Source: Holosporales bacterium | GTDB taxonomy: Bacteria > Pseudomonadota > Alphaproteobacteria > RUG11792 | DNA length: 13,442 nt | Direction of reading: 5' to 3' | NCBI GenBank assembly: GCA_031279295.1 | Contig: JAITIT010000075.1 | Coordinates: forward strand, 1-13,442 | Shown here: positions 8,134 through 13,442 of the stretch, in pieces | How the letters are laid out: the number at the start of each line of letters is the position of its first letter | Numbering within the stretch: the first letter of the stretch is position 1 | Position numbers and translations under genes: made by a program | Notes under the pieces: generated by a model | What the model was told of the DNA's origin: nothing | The model's input: only the letters and a program-made list of their open reading frames with translations | Databases searched by the model: none

Positions 8134-8165
8134 TTAACGAAGTGTTAACCATTAGATGGTACATC
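8134..8165 (+). promoter_or_regulatory. Perfect CtrA-type box in a divergent promoter region
   Basis: TTAA (8134-8137), seven bases, then TTAAC (8145-8149) is an exact match to TTAA-N7-TTAAC, the CtrA recognition pattern described in Caulobacter. The right half continues as TTAACCAT (8145-8152), also reported as a CtrA-associated octamer. A weak -10-like TACATC (8160-8165) follows after 10 nt, the same box-to-(-10) distance as upstream of dprA, which fits a CtrA-activated promoter for the small lipoprotein gene at 8213. On the other strand a candidate promoter for the hydrolase gene (TTGCAT at 8179-8184, TACCAT at 8156-8161, 17-nt spacer) would start transcription at the box, so bound CtrA could repress that gene. 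The match is seen directly; the regulation is inferred. Confidence 0.6.
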
Positions 8166-8212
8166 TTGAATCAGGTGTATGCAAAATTTTTATGTACAGC
8201 GGGGCAATAAAT

Positions 8213-8659
8213 ATGTTCGGAGGAGTCAAGATAGTTCTCATAATGAGTCTGACAATACTTACCAGTTGCGTCCTCTTCATCTCGTACAATGAATGCACCA
8301 ACAGGTACATCATACATGGGAACAGCGATAATACCATTTGGATATTCGACAAAAAAAGCACCACACTGAACAAGTGCGGAGATGATGGTTGCAAGGTTGT
8401 AGAGACAAAGTTCCCGAAGGATTCGCCATTAGCCCTGGCCCAGTCCTTCTCCCCAAGCCAAATGTTTGGTAGCGACAAGCCGATGCAGAAGGATGTGAAG
8501 ACAACAGCCGAAGCGACAAGTGCTAATGCTGGTGCTGATAAGGAAGCTGCTGTAGCCAAGGAGGAAGAGAAGAAGGCTGCTGATAAGCCGAATGATGCAC
8601 AATTTGCTAGCAAGCCAGCAACAACGACGACTGAGAAGAAAGAGGAGTTCGTGGAGTAG
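8213..8659 (+). CDS. Small putative lipoprotein / exported protein, unknown function
   Basis: I do not recognise the family. With the start at 8213 it has 148 residues: a short charged beginning (MFGGVK), a hydrophobic stretch (about 6-18) and L-T-S-C19, which fits a lipoprotein processing site. Then comes a short segment with TIWIFDKKSTTLNKC and three more cysteines (28, 55, 60), followed by an Ala/Lys/Glu/Thr-rich, probably disordered tail from about residue 88 to the end. The segment resembles a small beta hairpin seen in exported proteins of this order, but I cannot assign a role. Earlier in-frame ATGs (8156, 8192) exist; 8213 is preferred because GCGGGG lies 9 nt upstream and the signal sequence then begins normally. 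It is divergent from the hydrolase gene and lies downstream of the CtrA-type box. Confidence 0.7.
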   Translation: MFGGVKIVLIMSLTILTSCVLFISYNECTNRYIIHGNSDNTIWIFDKKSTTLNKCGDDGCKVVETKFPKDSPLALAQSFSPSQMFGSDKPMQKDVKTTAEATSANAGADKEAAVAKEEEKKAADKPNDAQFASKPATTTTEKKEEFVE

Positions 8660-8687
8660 CACGTGTTGTGAAGCTGGAGCTCAGTAA

Positions 8688-9122
8688 CTAGCTATTACGC
8701 CACCAGTGTGTGTAGCCTGTTATGTGGTTGTTGATTTCGTAGCGTATCGCCCCGAGTAACACACTAACTTCGTCTATCAAGATGCCTTTGTGAATCCCAT
8801 TAGACCACAGCTCACTAACCACACCAACACTGCAGCTATGTAGATCAATGCCAAACACAGCGCTTACCAACAACAGGAACTCGAAGTACGTGTATGCTGT
8901 TACAACTTCATCACTTGGGAGTTCACATAGGTTTCTAGCGGTATGCACGACGAGGTCGTATAGCCTTTCGTTAGGAACTGCCAGCAACATTAGCCTCTTC
9001 AGCAAAAAACAAATCCCTTGGCATACTGAAATATGCACGGCTCCAACAACGTACCCCCAGCTCTTATCTTCCCATATGCACCTCCAGAACCTGATGGACG
9101 TCTCATTGCGAGATATGCGCTA
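8688..9122 (-). pseudogene. recO: Probable recO remnant (DNA repair protein RecO, N-terminally broken)
   Basis: An open frame runs from just after a TAG (9120-9122) to the stop at 8688, about 143 codons. Its middle reads like the helical part of RecO: a Leu-rich stretch (CFLLKRLMLL), ERLYDLVVHTARNLCELP, and YTYFEFLLLVSAVFGIDLHSC, which matches the RecO pattern of Tyr-x2-Phe-Glu followed by FG-x-DL-x-x-C. It ends with ITGY, a common element near the RecO C-terminus. Upstream, W-x-E-D with GYV resembles the end of the RecO OB domain. The usual length is 230-250 residues; most of the N-terminal OB domain and the block after the Cys are missing. A short stretch in another frame upstream (about 9183-9107, including CFSVFS) may be frameshifted OB remains. 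RecO loads RecA with RecR in RecF-type recombination. The call is by eye and moderately uncertain; a short, fast-evolving intact gene using GTG at 9038 (116 residues) is the alternative. Confidence 0.45.
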
Positions 9123-9320
9123 TATCTCTACACATCGAGAACACTGAAAAACATGTGCCTTTCAGTATCCTAGTTAGCTCCATGCTCTTCTGTGGATATG
9201 TCAATCGTTCTGCGCCCGCCAGCGCATGCTTCATCCAGTGTGGCAAGTCCTTCGTCTGACTGCGGATACGCTATATCTATCTAGCCTCTCTGGTTATCTC
9301 AGGATCCGCCGCTATGTTGG
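9123..9320. other. Non-coding stretch between the recO remnant and tdk
   Basis: All six frames are broken by stops and I see no RNA gene, promoter pair or repeat. It probably consists of decayed sequence, including eroded 5' parts of the recO remnant, together with the region downstream of tdk. Confidence 0.5.
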
Positions 9321-9923
9321 TTAGGAAGCTTCGCTGGCCGTCGCTTGTCTTCTGCATTGCCCAGCTAAGTAATGCTTTCTGCATAGGGACACGTATCTCT
9401 CATTCCCGCCTATGTCGATCTGCTCGCCGTCTCTCAGTATGTTGCCATTCGAATCGAACCTGGCGTTCATCGTTGCTTTCTTACCACAGTGACATATTGT
9501 CTTTAACTCGGTGAGTTCGTCAGCCCACAGCAGCAAGTACAGGCTTCCTTCGAATGGTTCTCCTCTGAAATCTGATCTGAGGCCGTACGTTAGCACCGGC
9601 ACATTTAAGTCGTCGACAACTCTGCATACTTGTGTTACCTGGTCTTTCGTGAGGAATTGTGCTTCGTCTATCATTACACATGCTACCCCCTCGGTCAACC
9701 TGTGTATGATGTCTTCGAAAATGTCCAACTCCTTGCTGAATGTCAATGCCTCTTCTGCTAGCCCTACCCTCGATGTGATCTTTGCACTACCAAATCTGTC
9801 GTCCAGTACAGAGGTGTACAGCAACGTATCCATCCCGCGCTCTCGGTAGTTGAAGCTGCTCTGTAACAATTTAGTCGTTTTCCCAGCGTTCATTGCAGAG
9901 TAGTAAAAGTACAACTTCGCCAT
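9321..9923 (-). CDS. tdk: Thymidine kinase (type II, E. coli-like)
   Basis: Salvage enzyme: phosphorylates thymidine to dTMP using ATP. The 200 residues carry the whole family plan: P-loop SAMNAGKTT (9-17), Walker B plus catalytic Glu in CVMIDEAQF (82-90; E87), lasso region YGLRSDFRGEPFEGS, and structural zinc ligands C144, C146, C181 and H184 in ICHCGKKA and CRKHY. The C-terminal half, including GGNERYVSLCRKHY, is very close to enterobacterial Tdk as I remember it. The ATG at 9923 is the only sensible start. It is transcribed away from dprA and has its own likely promoter at 9958-9987. It would let the cell use host thymidine, consistent with an intracellular life. Confidence 0.96.
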   Translation of the reverse strand: MAKLYFYYSAMNAGKTTKLLQSSFNYRERGMDTLLYTSVLDDRFGSAKITSRVGLAEEALTFSKELDIFEDIIHRLTEGVACVMIDEAQFLTKDQVTQVCRVVDDLNVPVLTYGLRSDFRGEPFEGSLYLLLWADELTELKTICHCGKKATMNARFDSNGNILRDGEQIDIGGNERYVSLCRKHYLAGQCRRQATASEAS

Positions 9924-9957
9924 GTCTCATGTCCCGTATGCTGTAGCGACTATGATC

Positions 9958-9987
9958 ATAGTAACATTGCGGGTTGCATATCGTCAA
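9958..9987 (-). promoter_or_regulatory. Likely tdk promoter
   Basis: On the minus strand TTGACG (plus positions 9982-9987) matches five of six bases of the -35 consensus; after an 18-nt spacer TACTAT (9958-9963) serves as a -10. This puts the transcription start near 9951 and a leader of roughly 28 nt before the tdk ATG. It lies in the stretch that the longest dprA frame would use as coding, which supports the shorter dprA start. Confidence 0.4.
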
Positions 9988-10046
9988 GGTACCCCCACGC
10001 CTATCACCCTCTCTAATGAAGGGATGTTTGACTAGATTATGCAAAC

Positions 10047-10078
10047 TTAACACAAAATTAACTCATGTTGCATATACT
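10047..10078 (+). promoter_or_regulatory. Perfect CtrA-type box over the -35 of the dprA-radC promoter
   Basis: TTAA (10047-10050), seven bases CACAAAA, then TTAAC (10058-10062) is an exact TTAA-N7-TTAAC match. Ten bases later comes TATACT (10073-10078), five of six to the -10 consensus. With a normal 17-nt spacer the -35 position (10050-10055) falls inside the box and has no good sigma-70 hexamer. This is the arrangement of promoters that need bound CtrA for activation. The predicted start near 10085 leaves about 30 nt before the dprA ATG at 10115. Confidence 0.62.
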
Positions 10079-10114
10079 GATCTTGTGCGGTGGGGGTGTA
10101 TAGCAACTACAAGG

Positions 10115-11179
10115 ATGATTGATGAAGTAGTTGTAGATTGGTTTTGCTTAATAAACTCAAGGAGCGTGGGACCCAAGACATTCTGGGCAATGATGCGGAA
10201 TTATAAGACCGCGAAGGAATCGCTCAGACACATCACAGATCCGTTCCCAAAAGAGCGTGCGATCAAGATACTAAAATCTATGAACTGCAGCGTCATGCTT
10301 GCGAACGAGCCGATCTTCCCAAAGCTGCTAAAGAGATCGTGTTCATGCCCGCCAATGCTATTTTATAAAGGAAACAATGCACTCCTATCGAAACGTAAGA
10401 TAGCAATCATAGGAGCAAGAAACTCATCTATTACTGGACGGTCCATTGCCAAAAGACTGGCAACAAATCTGGCTGGTGAATTCTCCATAGTATCTGGACT
10501 AGCGAGAGGAATCGACACTGCAGTCCACACTGGAATCTTGGAGTCGTCCAGCAACAAGTCTACTATAGCAGTCCTACCATTCGGATTCGATAATGTGTAT
10601 CCAAGGGAAAACTTGAGGTTATGTAAAGAGCTGTCAAGGAATGCTCTCGTCCTAACTGAAATACCGAATGGACGGCCTGTAGATCAGGGGGCATTCCAGG
10701 CAAGAAACCGAATTATTGCACTCCTCTCGGAAGCAATCGTGGTTATAGAGGCAGCGGTAAAATCTGGCACGATGGCTACTGCTAAGATTGCACTTGATGT
10801 GGGATGTGAGATTCTGGTAGTGCCAGGATCTCCTGTAGACCCCAGATATTTCGGATCGAACCTACTTATCAAGAATGGGGCCACGTTAATTCAGTCCCAC
10901 ATCGACGTGCTAGAGGCATTGGGACATAACAGAGAGAATGAGCAGCTTGAGATTAAGTATGCTCCACAGCAACCAACATGTACACAGGATGCAAGCTCGG
11001 TTTCTTCAAAGATCCTTTCGATGCTCTCTGAAACTCCGATATCCATCGACGAGATAGCAGTTCACACCAACATGTCCGTACGTGCACTATTGTGCGTACT
11101 TTCAGAGCTGGAGATCGCAGGGAGTGTAGTCAAGTACTCAACAAACGAAGTGGCACTGTCAGGCAAATTAATCGTATGA
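10115..11179 (+). CDS. dprA: DNA-processing protein DprA (Smf)
   Basis: Binds incoming single-stranded DNA and loads RecA onto it during transformation; present in many bacteria not known to be competent. With the start at 10115 it has 354 residues. A short N-terminal helical region (SRSVGPKTFW...) is followed by the extended Rossmann DNA-binding domain: KIAIIGARNSS (about 96-106), IVSGLARGIDTAVHTG, FGFDNVYPREN, the basic FQARNRIIALLSEAIVVIEA (about 194-213) and LVVPGSP (about 234-240), then a winged-helix DprA C-terminal domain (about 295-348). The frame is open back to an ATG at 9974, but that segment covers the CtrA-type box, a -10 and the tdk promoter and looks unlike the family, so I start at 10115 despite a poor Shine-Dalgarno (AAGG touches the ATG). 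The stop overlaps the radC ATG as ATGA. Confidence 0.94.
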   Translation: MIDEVVVDWFCLINSRSVGPKTFWAMMRNYKTAKESLRHITDPFPKERAIKILKSMNCSVMLANEPIFPKLLKRSCSCPPMLFYKGNNALLSKRKIAIIGARNSSITGRSIAKRLATNLAGEFSIVSGLARGIDTAVHTGILESSSNKSTIAVLPFGFDNVYPRENLRLCKELSRNALVLTEIPNGRPVDQGAFQARNRIIALLSEAIVVIEAAVKSGTMATAKIALDVGCEILVVPGSPVDPRYFGSNLLIKNGATLIQSHIDVLEALGHNRENEQLEIKYAPQQPTCTQDASSVSSKILSMLSETPISIDEIAVHTNMSVRALLCVLSELEIAGSVVKYSTNEVALSGKLIV

Positions 11180-11877
11180 TACTCAGAAATACCAGCACCA
11201 AATCTAGGTGCGAAGGTCACAGGAAACGGGCAAAACATAAGCTCTCTACAATCGGACATAATAGCTTACTGGACTACGAGATAGTGGAATTGATGCTCTT
11301 CCTGATCTTCAAACGCAAGGACGTCAAGCAATTGGCCAAGATTCTCATAGAAAGATTCAAGACCATTGATGGCATATTAAATGCAACGAAGCATCAACTA
11401 CTAGGGGTGGAAGGAGTTGGCCCCAGTACAGTCGATGCCATCAAAATCATTGATAGCGTCGTGAAATCGTCTTTAAAGAGCCGGATCATGAAGCGTGATT
11501 CAATCGAGTGCTTTGACGATGTCATCGCGTATTGCAAGGCTAATATGAAACACCTTGTAGCTGAAGAGCTCAGGGTGATCTTCTTGAATGCATCCAACTG
11601 TGTGATTGCCGACGAAACCTTGCAAGAGGGCAACATAGAGTCTGTTATTGTGAGCCCCAGGAATATCATAGGGCGCTGCATCGATAACGGAGCGAAGGGA
11701 ATCATACTTGTACACAACCACCCAAGCGGAGATCCAACTCCATCGGCCAATGATGTTTACACAACCAAGAGGCTAAAGGAAGCAGCAAGGCTACTCGAGG
11801 TCGATATCATCGATCACATCATTATTGGTGGAGATAGGTACATTTCATTCAAGTCGCTCAACCTGCTCGGGAGGTAG
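11176..11877 (+). CDS. radC: RadC family protein (JAB/MPN+ domain)
   Basis: Member of the RadC/UPF0758 family: an N-terminal helix-hairpin-helix-like region (LLGVEGVGPSTVDAIK, about 75-90) and a JAB1/MPN+ metalloprotease-like domain with an intact JAMM motif, H180-N-H182-x7-S190-x2-D193 (HNHPSGDPTPSAND), plus an upstream Glu in EELRVIFLN. The biochemical role is unsettled; the original radiation-repair assignment in E. coli was later traced to recG, while links to transformation and recombination recur in other bacteria. The length of 233 residues is normal. An upstream in-frame ATG (11092) would overlap dprA heavily; 11176 gives a 4-nt ATGA overlap and translational coupling. Sharing the dprA promoter suggests a joint role in handling DNA. 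Confidence 0.93.
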   Translation: MILRNTSTKSRCEGHRKRAKHKLSTIGHNSLLDYEIVELMLFLIFKRKDVKQLAKILIERFKTIDGILNATKHQLLGVEGVGPSTVDAIKIIDSVVKSSLKSRIMKRDSIECFDDVIAYCKANMKHLVAEELRVIFLNASNCVIADETLQEGNIESVIVSPRNIIGRCIDNGAKGIILVHNHPSGDPTPSANDVYTTKRLKEAARLLEVDIIDHIIIGGDRYISFKSLNLLGR

Positions 11878-11982
11878 GAATCACATCTTACATAGTACTA
11901 CAACTCTCCCCATTTTTGTGTAGATACCTTTACCTTCCACCGCAATCACAGGAACCATCATAACACTGTGAAAACCCACATC
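11878..11982. other. Gap between radC and tRNA-Asn
   Basis: About 100 nt after the radC stop with no open frame of note and no stem followed by a T-run, so no clear terminator is visible for either the dprA-radC operon (from the left) or the tRNA transcript (from the right). Confidence 0.4.
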
Positions 11983-12058
11983 TGGCTCCTTGGGACGGAC
12001 TCGAACCGCCGACCCAGTGGTTAACAGCCACTTGCTCTACCGACTGAGCTACCAAGGA
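11983..12058 (-). tRNA. tRNA-Asn (anticodon GTT)
   Basis: On the minus strand the 5' acceptor strand TCCTTGG (12052-12058) pairs with CCAAGGA (11987-11993), followed by discriminator G (11986) and an encoded CCA (11983-11985). The D-arm begins TAGCTCAG with GGTAGAGC. The anticodon arm has stem AGTGG/CCACT and loop CTGTTAA, with anticodon GTT at 12023-12025. The T-arm is GGCGG, TTCGAGT, CCGTC. The body is 73 nt, 76 with CCA. All arms pair well, so the gene should be functional. Confidence 0.97.
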
Positions 12059-12068
12059 CCACCTTGAA

Positions 12069-12097
12069 TTTGTAACACACATCATCACACGGTGCAA
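12069..12097 (-). promoter_or_regulatory. Possible tRNA-Asn promoter
   Basis: On the minus strand TTGCAC (plus 12092-12097) and TACAAA (12069-12074) are separated by 17 nt, which places the start a few bases before the tRNA 5' end at 12058. The hexamers are only partial matches (3/6 and 4/6). The -35 lies in the arm of a small hairpin (12092-12098 with 12106-12112, loop of 7). Confidence 0.3.
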
Positions 12098-12128
12098 TGC
12101 TAAAAATTGCGCATGCTCACGCACAGAG

Positions 12129-12157
12129 GCTAGGATGGGTCCAATACCAACCCTAGC
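12129..12157. other. Imperfect hairpin downstream of the repeat-protein gene
   Basis: A 12-bp stem with two mismatches, GCTAGGATGGGT (12129-12140) against ACCAACCCTAGC (12146-12157), with a 5-nt loop. It lies 30 nt past the stop of the minus-strand repeat protein, where a terminator is expected, but no T-run follows in that direction, so it could be a factor-dependent terminator, a 3'-end stabilising stem, or chance. Confidence 0.35.
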
Positions 12158-12186
12158 TACCCTGTCTATAGATATATTTCAAGTTC

Positions 12187-13442
12187 TCACTCTGGCAGCT
12201 CTATCACGCCATCGATTGCTTCGTCTATCACCGCATGGACATCTAGTCTAGCAGACTCCCGTCCGCCGCGCTCGTATGCGTCGGCTAGTGTGCAGACTAC
12301 ATTCCCTGTCACTGCCCACACCAGCGTCATATCTGCTCCGCGTTCCCTCATTTGGTCCCCGACTTGCTCTGTCAATTGCGTGGTTGTGTCGAATAGCCCA
12401 AGCAGCGTATGTGTATCCACTACTTGCTGCGCCCGTTGCACCAGAGCCTGCCCTCTCGTTTGTATCAACTGCGCTGCCTGTGTCTCGGCTGCTCTTCGGT
12501 TAGGGTTGTTGTCCACGATCGTTACGACTTCGGCATGTATCATGTTCCATGCCATGGCCGCTACCATTTGCTCGTCGTCCCCGTCTGGGTCCATTCCCAG
12601 CTCTATCATGTGTTCCCTGATTCCCCGATTAACTATGTCGATTGCCGCGCTCATTCTCCTGCTTGTTTTGGCGTCTGTGATGTGCCGCTCCAGCTCCACT
12701 TGTATACTCGGTATGCTTCTCCCTCGTAGTCCTCCTCGGATGCCCCCGAGTGCTGCTCCGATCCTTTCGACTTGCTCGTCCGTTCCACCGGCGTTGCGAT
12801 TCCCTGCAATCGTCGGGTTCAGCTGTTCCGCAAAGAAGTTCGTGATTGGGTCCTGCAGCGTGTTTATCGACGCTCTTGCTGCCCACGGACCTACTCCCGG
12901 CAGCTGCAGGGCTGCCCAGGTCCTGTCCTCCTGTGCTCCCGTTCGCCACGTACCGTTGCCCGCTCTGTGCATTAGCTCACAGTATACCTCGTTCACCGCC
13001 CGCCAGGCCTGTCGCCTCTCTCGCAGTGCTTCCGCTGTTTGTGGCGCTCGAGCTCTGCTGTCTTGTCGCCACGGTGTCCCAGGTTCGACCGCGGTTGTGC
13101 GCGTCTGTACTCTTCGTGTTTCGGTGAGTGGGGATCGTCCTTTCCCTGCTCGTGGCGCTCGCGCTGTGCCGCCTTGCTGCCACGGTGCTCCTGTGAACGT
13201 GAGCTGCGTCTCCTCGGTTTGTGGTGGCCACTGCTGCGCCTCCGCTGTTTGTAGTGCTCGCGCTGTGCCGCCTTGCTTCCACGGTGTCCCAGGTTCGACC
13301 GCGGTTGTGCGCGTCTGCACTCTACGTGTTCCGGTGTGTGGGGATCGTCCTTTCCCTGCTCGTGGCGCTCGAGCGGTGCTGCCCTGCAGCTCCGGTGCAC
13401 GTGTGGATGTGAGGTGAGACTCCTCGGCTTGCGGTGGCCACT
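12187..13442 (-). CDS. G+C-rich tandem-repeat protein, C-terminal part (candidate secreted effector or surface antigen)
   Basis: The minus-strand frame is open from the window edge to a TGA at 12187-12189, so the gene is cut at its 5' end; the GTG at 13320 is an internal Val inside a repeat, not a start. The visible 418 codons hold two copies of a 70-residue repeat rich in Arg, Thr, Gly, Ala and Pro (to about 13027), then about 280 non-repeated residues, mostly helix-like, with GNRNAGGTDEQ, MDPDGDDEQMVAAMAWNMI and an acidic end (VIDEAIDGVIELPE). No membrane segment is seen in this part. I recognise no family. Composition departs strongly from the neighbours: lines I counted are 60-67% G+C against about 40% in a dprA line. 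Tandem-repeat proteins in Anaplasmataceae are often secreted effectors or antigens; this is an analogy only. Confidence 0.75.
   Translation of the reverse strand, partial: WPPQAEESHLTSTRAPELQGSTARAPRAGKGRSPHTGTRRVQTRTTAVEPGTPWKQGGTARALQTAEAQQWPPQTEETQLTFTGAPWQQGGTARAPRAGKGRSPLTETRRVQTRTTAVEPGTPWRQDSRARAPQTAEALRERRQAWRAVNEVYCELMHRAGNGTWRTGAQEDRTWAALQLPGVGPWAARASINTLQDPITNFFAEQLNPTIAGNRNAGGTDEQVERIGAALGGIRGGLRGRSIPSIQVELERHITDAKTSRRMSAAIDIVNRGIREHMIELGMDPDGDDEQMVAAMAWNMIHAEVVTIVDNNPNRRAAETQAAQLIQTRGQALVQRAQQVVDTHTLLGLFDTTTQLTEQVGDQMRERGADMTLVWAVTGNVVCTLADAYERGGRESARLDVHAVIDEAIDGVIELPE
13027..13442 (-). repeat. 210-bp tandem repeat with internal 99/111-bp half-repeats
   Basis: Two adjacent in-frame units of 210 bp (13231-13440 and about 13027-13230) encode 70 residues each. 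At an exact 210-nt offset, 39 bases are identical (13069-13107 and 13279-13317) and a further 34 are identical (13128-13161 and 13338-13371). Each unit is itself two half-repeats built around PW-x-Q-GG-TARA: PWKQGGTARA and PWQQGGTARA are 33 residues apart, and the next PW is 37 further on. The half-repeat is visible in DNA too: 13157-13178 equals 13256-13277, a 99-nt offset. The array probably continues beyond the window. Confidence 0.9.

Noticed and set aside
7606..8148. Plus-strand open frame of 180 codons over the hydrolase N-terminus
   Set aside because: It is antisense to the SxxK-bearing region of a well-supported gene and has no family signature.
9974..10114. N-terminal extension of dprA from an ATG at 9974
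   Set aside because: The 47 added residues do not look like DprA, and the stretch holds the CtrA-type box, the -10 and part of the tdk promoter.
11092..11175. N-terminal extension of radC from an ATG at 11092
   Set aside because: It would overlap dprA by 88 nt in another frame; the ATG at 11176 gives the usual ATGA coupling and normal family length.
12290..13417. Long plus-strand open frame of 375 codons opposite the repeat protein
   Set aside because: Its product is improbably rich in Cys, Ser and Arg and lacks family features. It is a mirror of a G+C-rich minus-strand gene whose composition is protein-like and whose frame stays open to the window edge.
1..13442. CRISPR arrays, insertion sequences, phage genes or rRNA
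   Set aside because: I saw no regularly spaced short repeats, transposase or phage-like proteins, or rRNA sequence. The only repeats of note are inside the protein-coding array at the right end.

Overview
The window looks like chromosomal DNA of an alphaproteobacterium of the order Rickettsiales, most likely from or near the Anaplasmataceae. Supporting signs are an 819-residue CckA-type hybrid kinase, a tolQ-tolR-tolA run fused to trmD-rplS, reduced gene content with overlapping genes, and a tandem-repeat protein of the sort common in this group. Sampled housekeeping lines are about 40-54% G+C, which would fit Anaplasma-like genomes, but I cannot name a species.

Region by region: (1) 188-3525, plus strand: a compact operon tolQ, tolR, tolA, trmD, rplS, with joints of 11-nt overlap, 1-nt overlap, 3-nt gap and 4-nt overlap. 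It joins the cell-envelope Tol motor to tRNA m1G37 methylation and ribosomal protein L19. (2) 3512-8120, minus strand: a serine beta-lactamase-fold protein (SxxK/YxN/HxG), cckA, and a small DUF167/YggU-family protein coupled to cckA through a GTGA overlap. The last of these converges on and overlaps rplS. (3) 8121-8659: a divergent intergenic region with a perfect CtrA-type box, then a small putative lipoprotein on the plus strand. (4) 8660-9923, minus strand: a probable decayed recO remnant, a non-coding stretch, and tdk (thymidine kinase). (5) 9924-11877: a second divergent intergenic region with another perfect CtrA-type box, then dprA-radC as an ATGA-overlapping pair. (6) 11878-12186: tRNA-Asn(GTT) on the minus strand with a plausible promoter. 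(7) 12187-13442, minus strand: the C-terminal part of a G+C-rich Arg/Ala/Thr-rich protein with 70-residue (210-bp) tandem repeats, running off the window edge.

The most interesting theme is regulatory. The window encodes the sensor kinase of the CckA-ChpT-CtrA pathway and also carries two perfect TTAA-N7-TTAAC sequences, the CtrA recognition pattern known from Caulobacter. Both lie in divergent intergenic regions. One sits over the -35 position of the dprA-radC promoter; the other lies between the beta-lactamase-like gene and the small lipoprotein gene. This suggests that DNA-uptake/recombination genes and envelope genes here follow the developmental cycle. The other striking item is the repeat protein at the right edge, a candidate secreted effector or surface antigen whose composition differs sharply from its neighbours.
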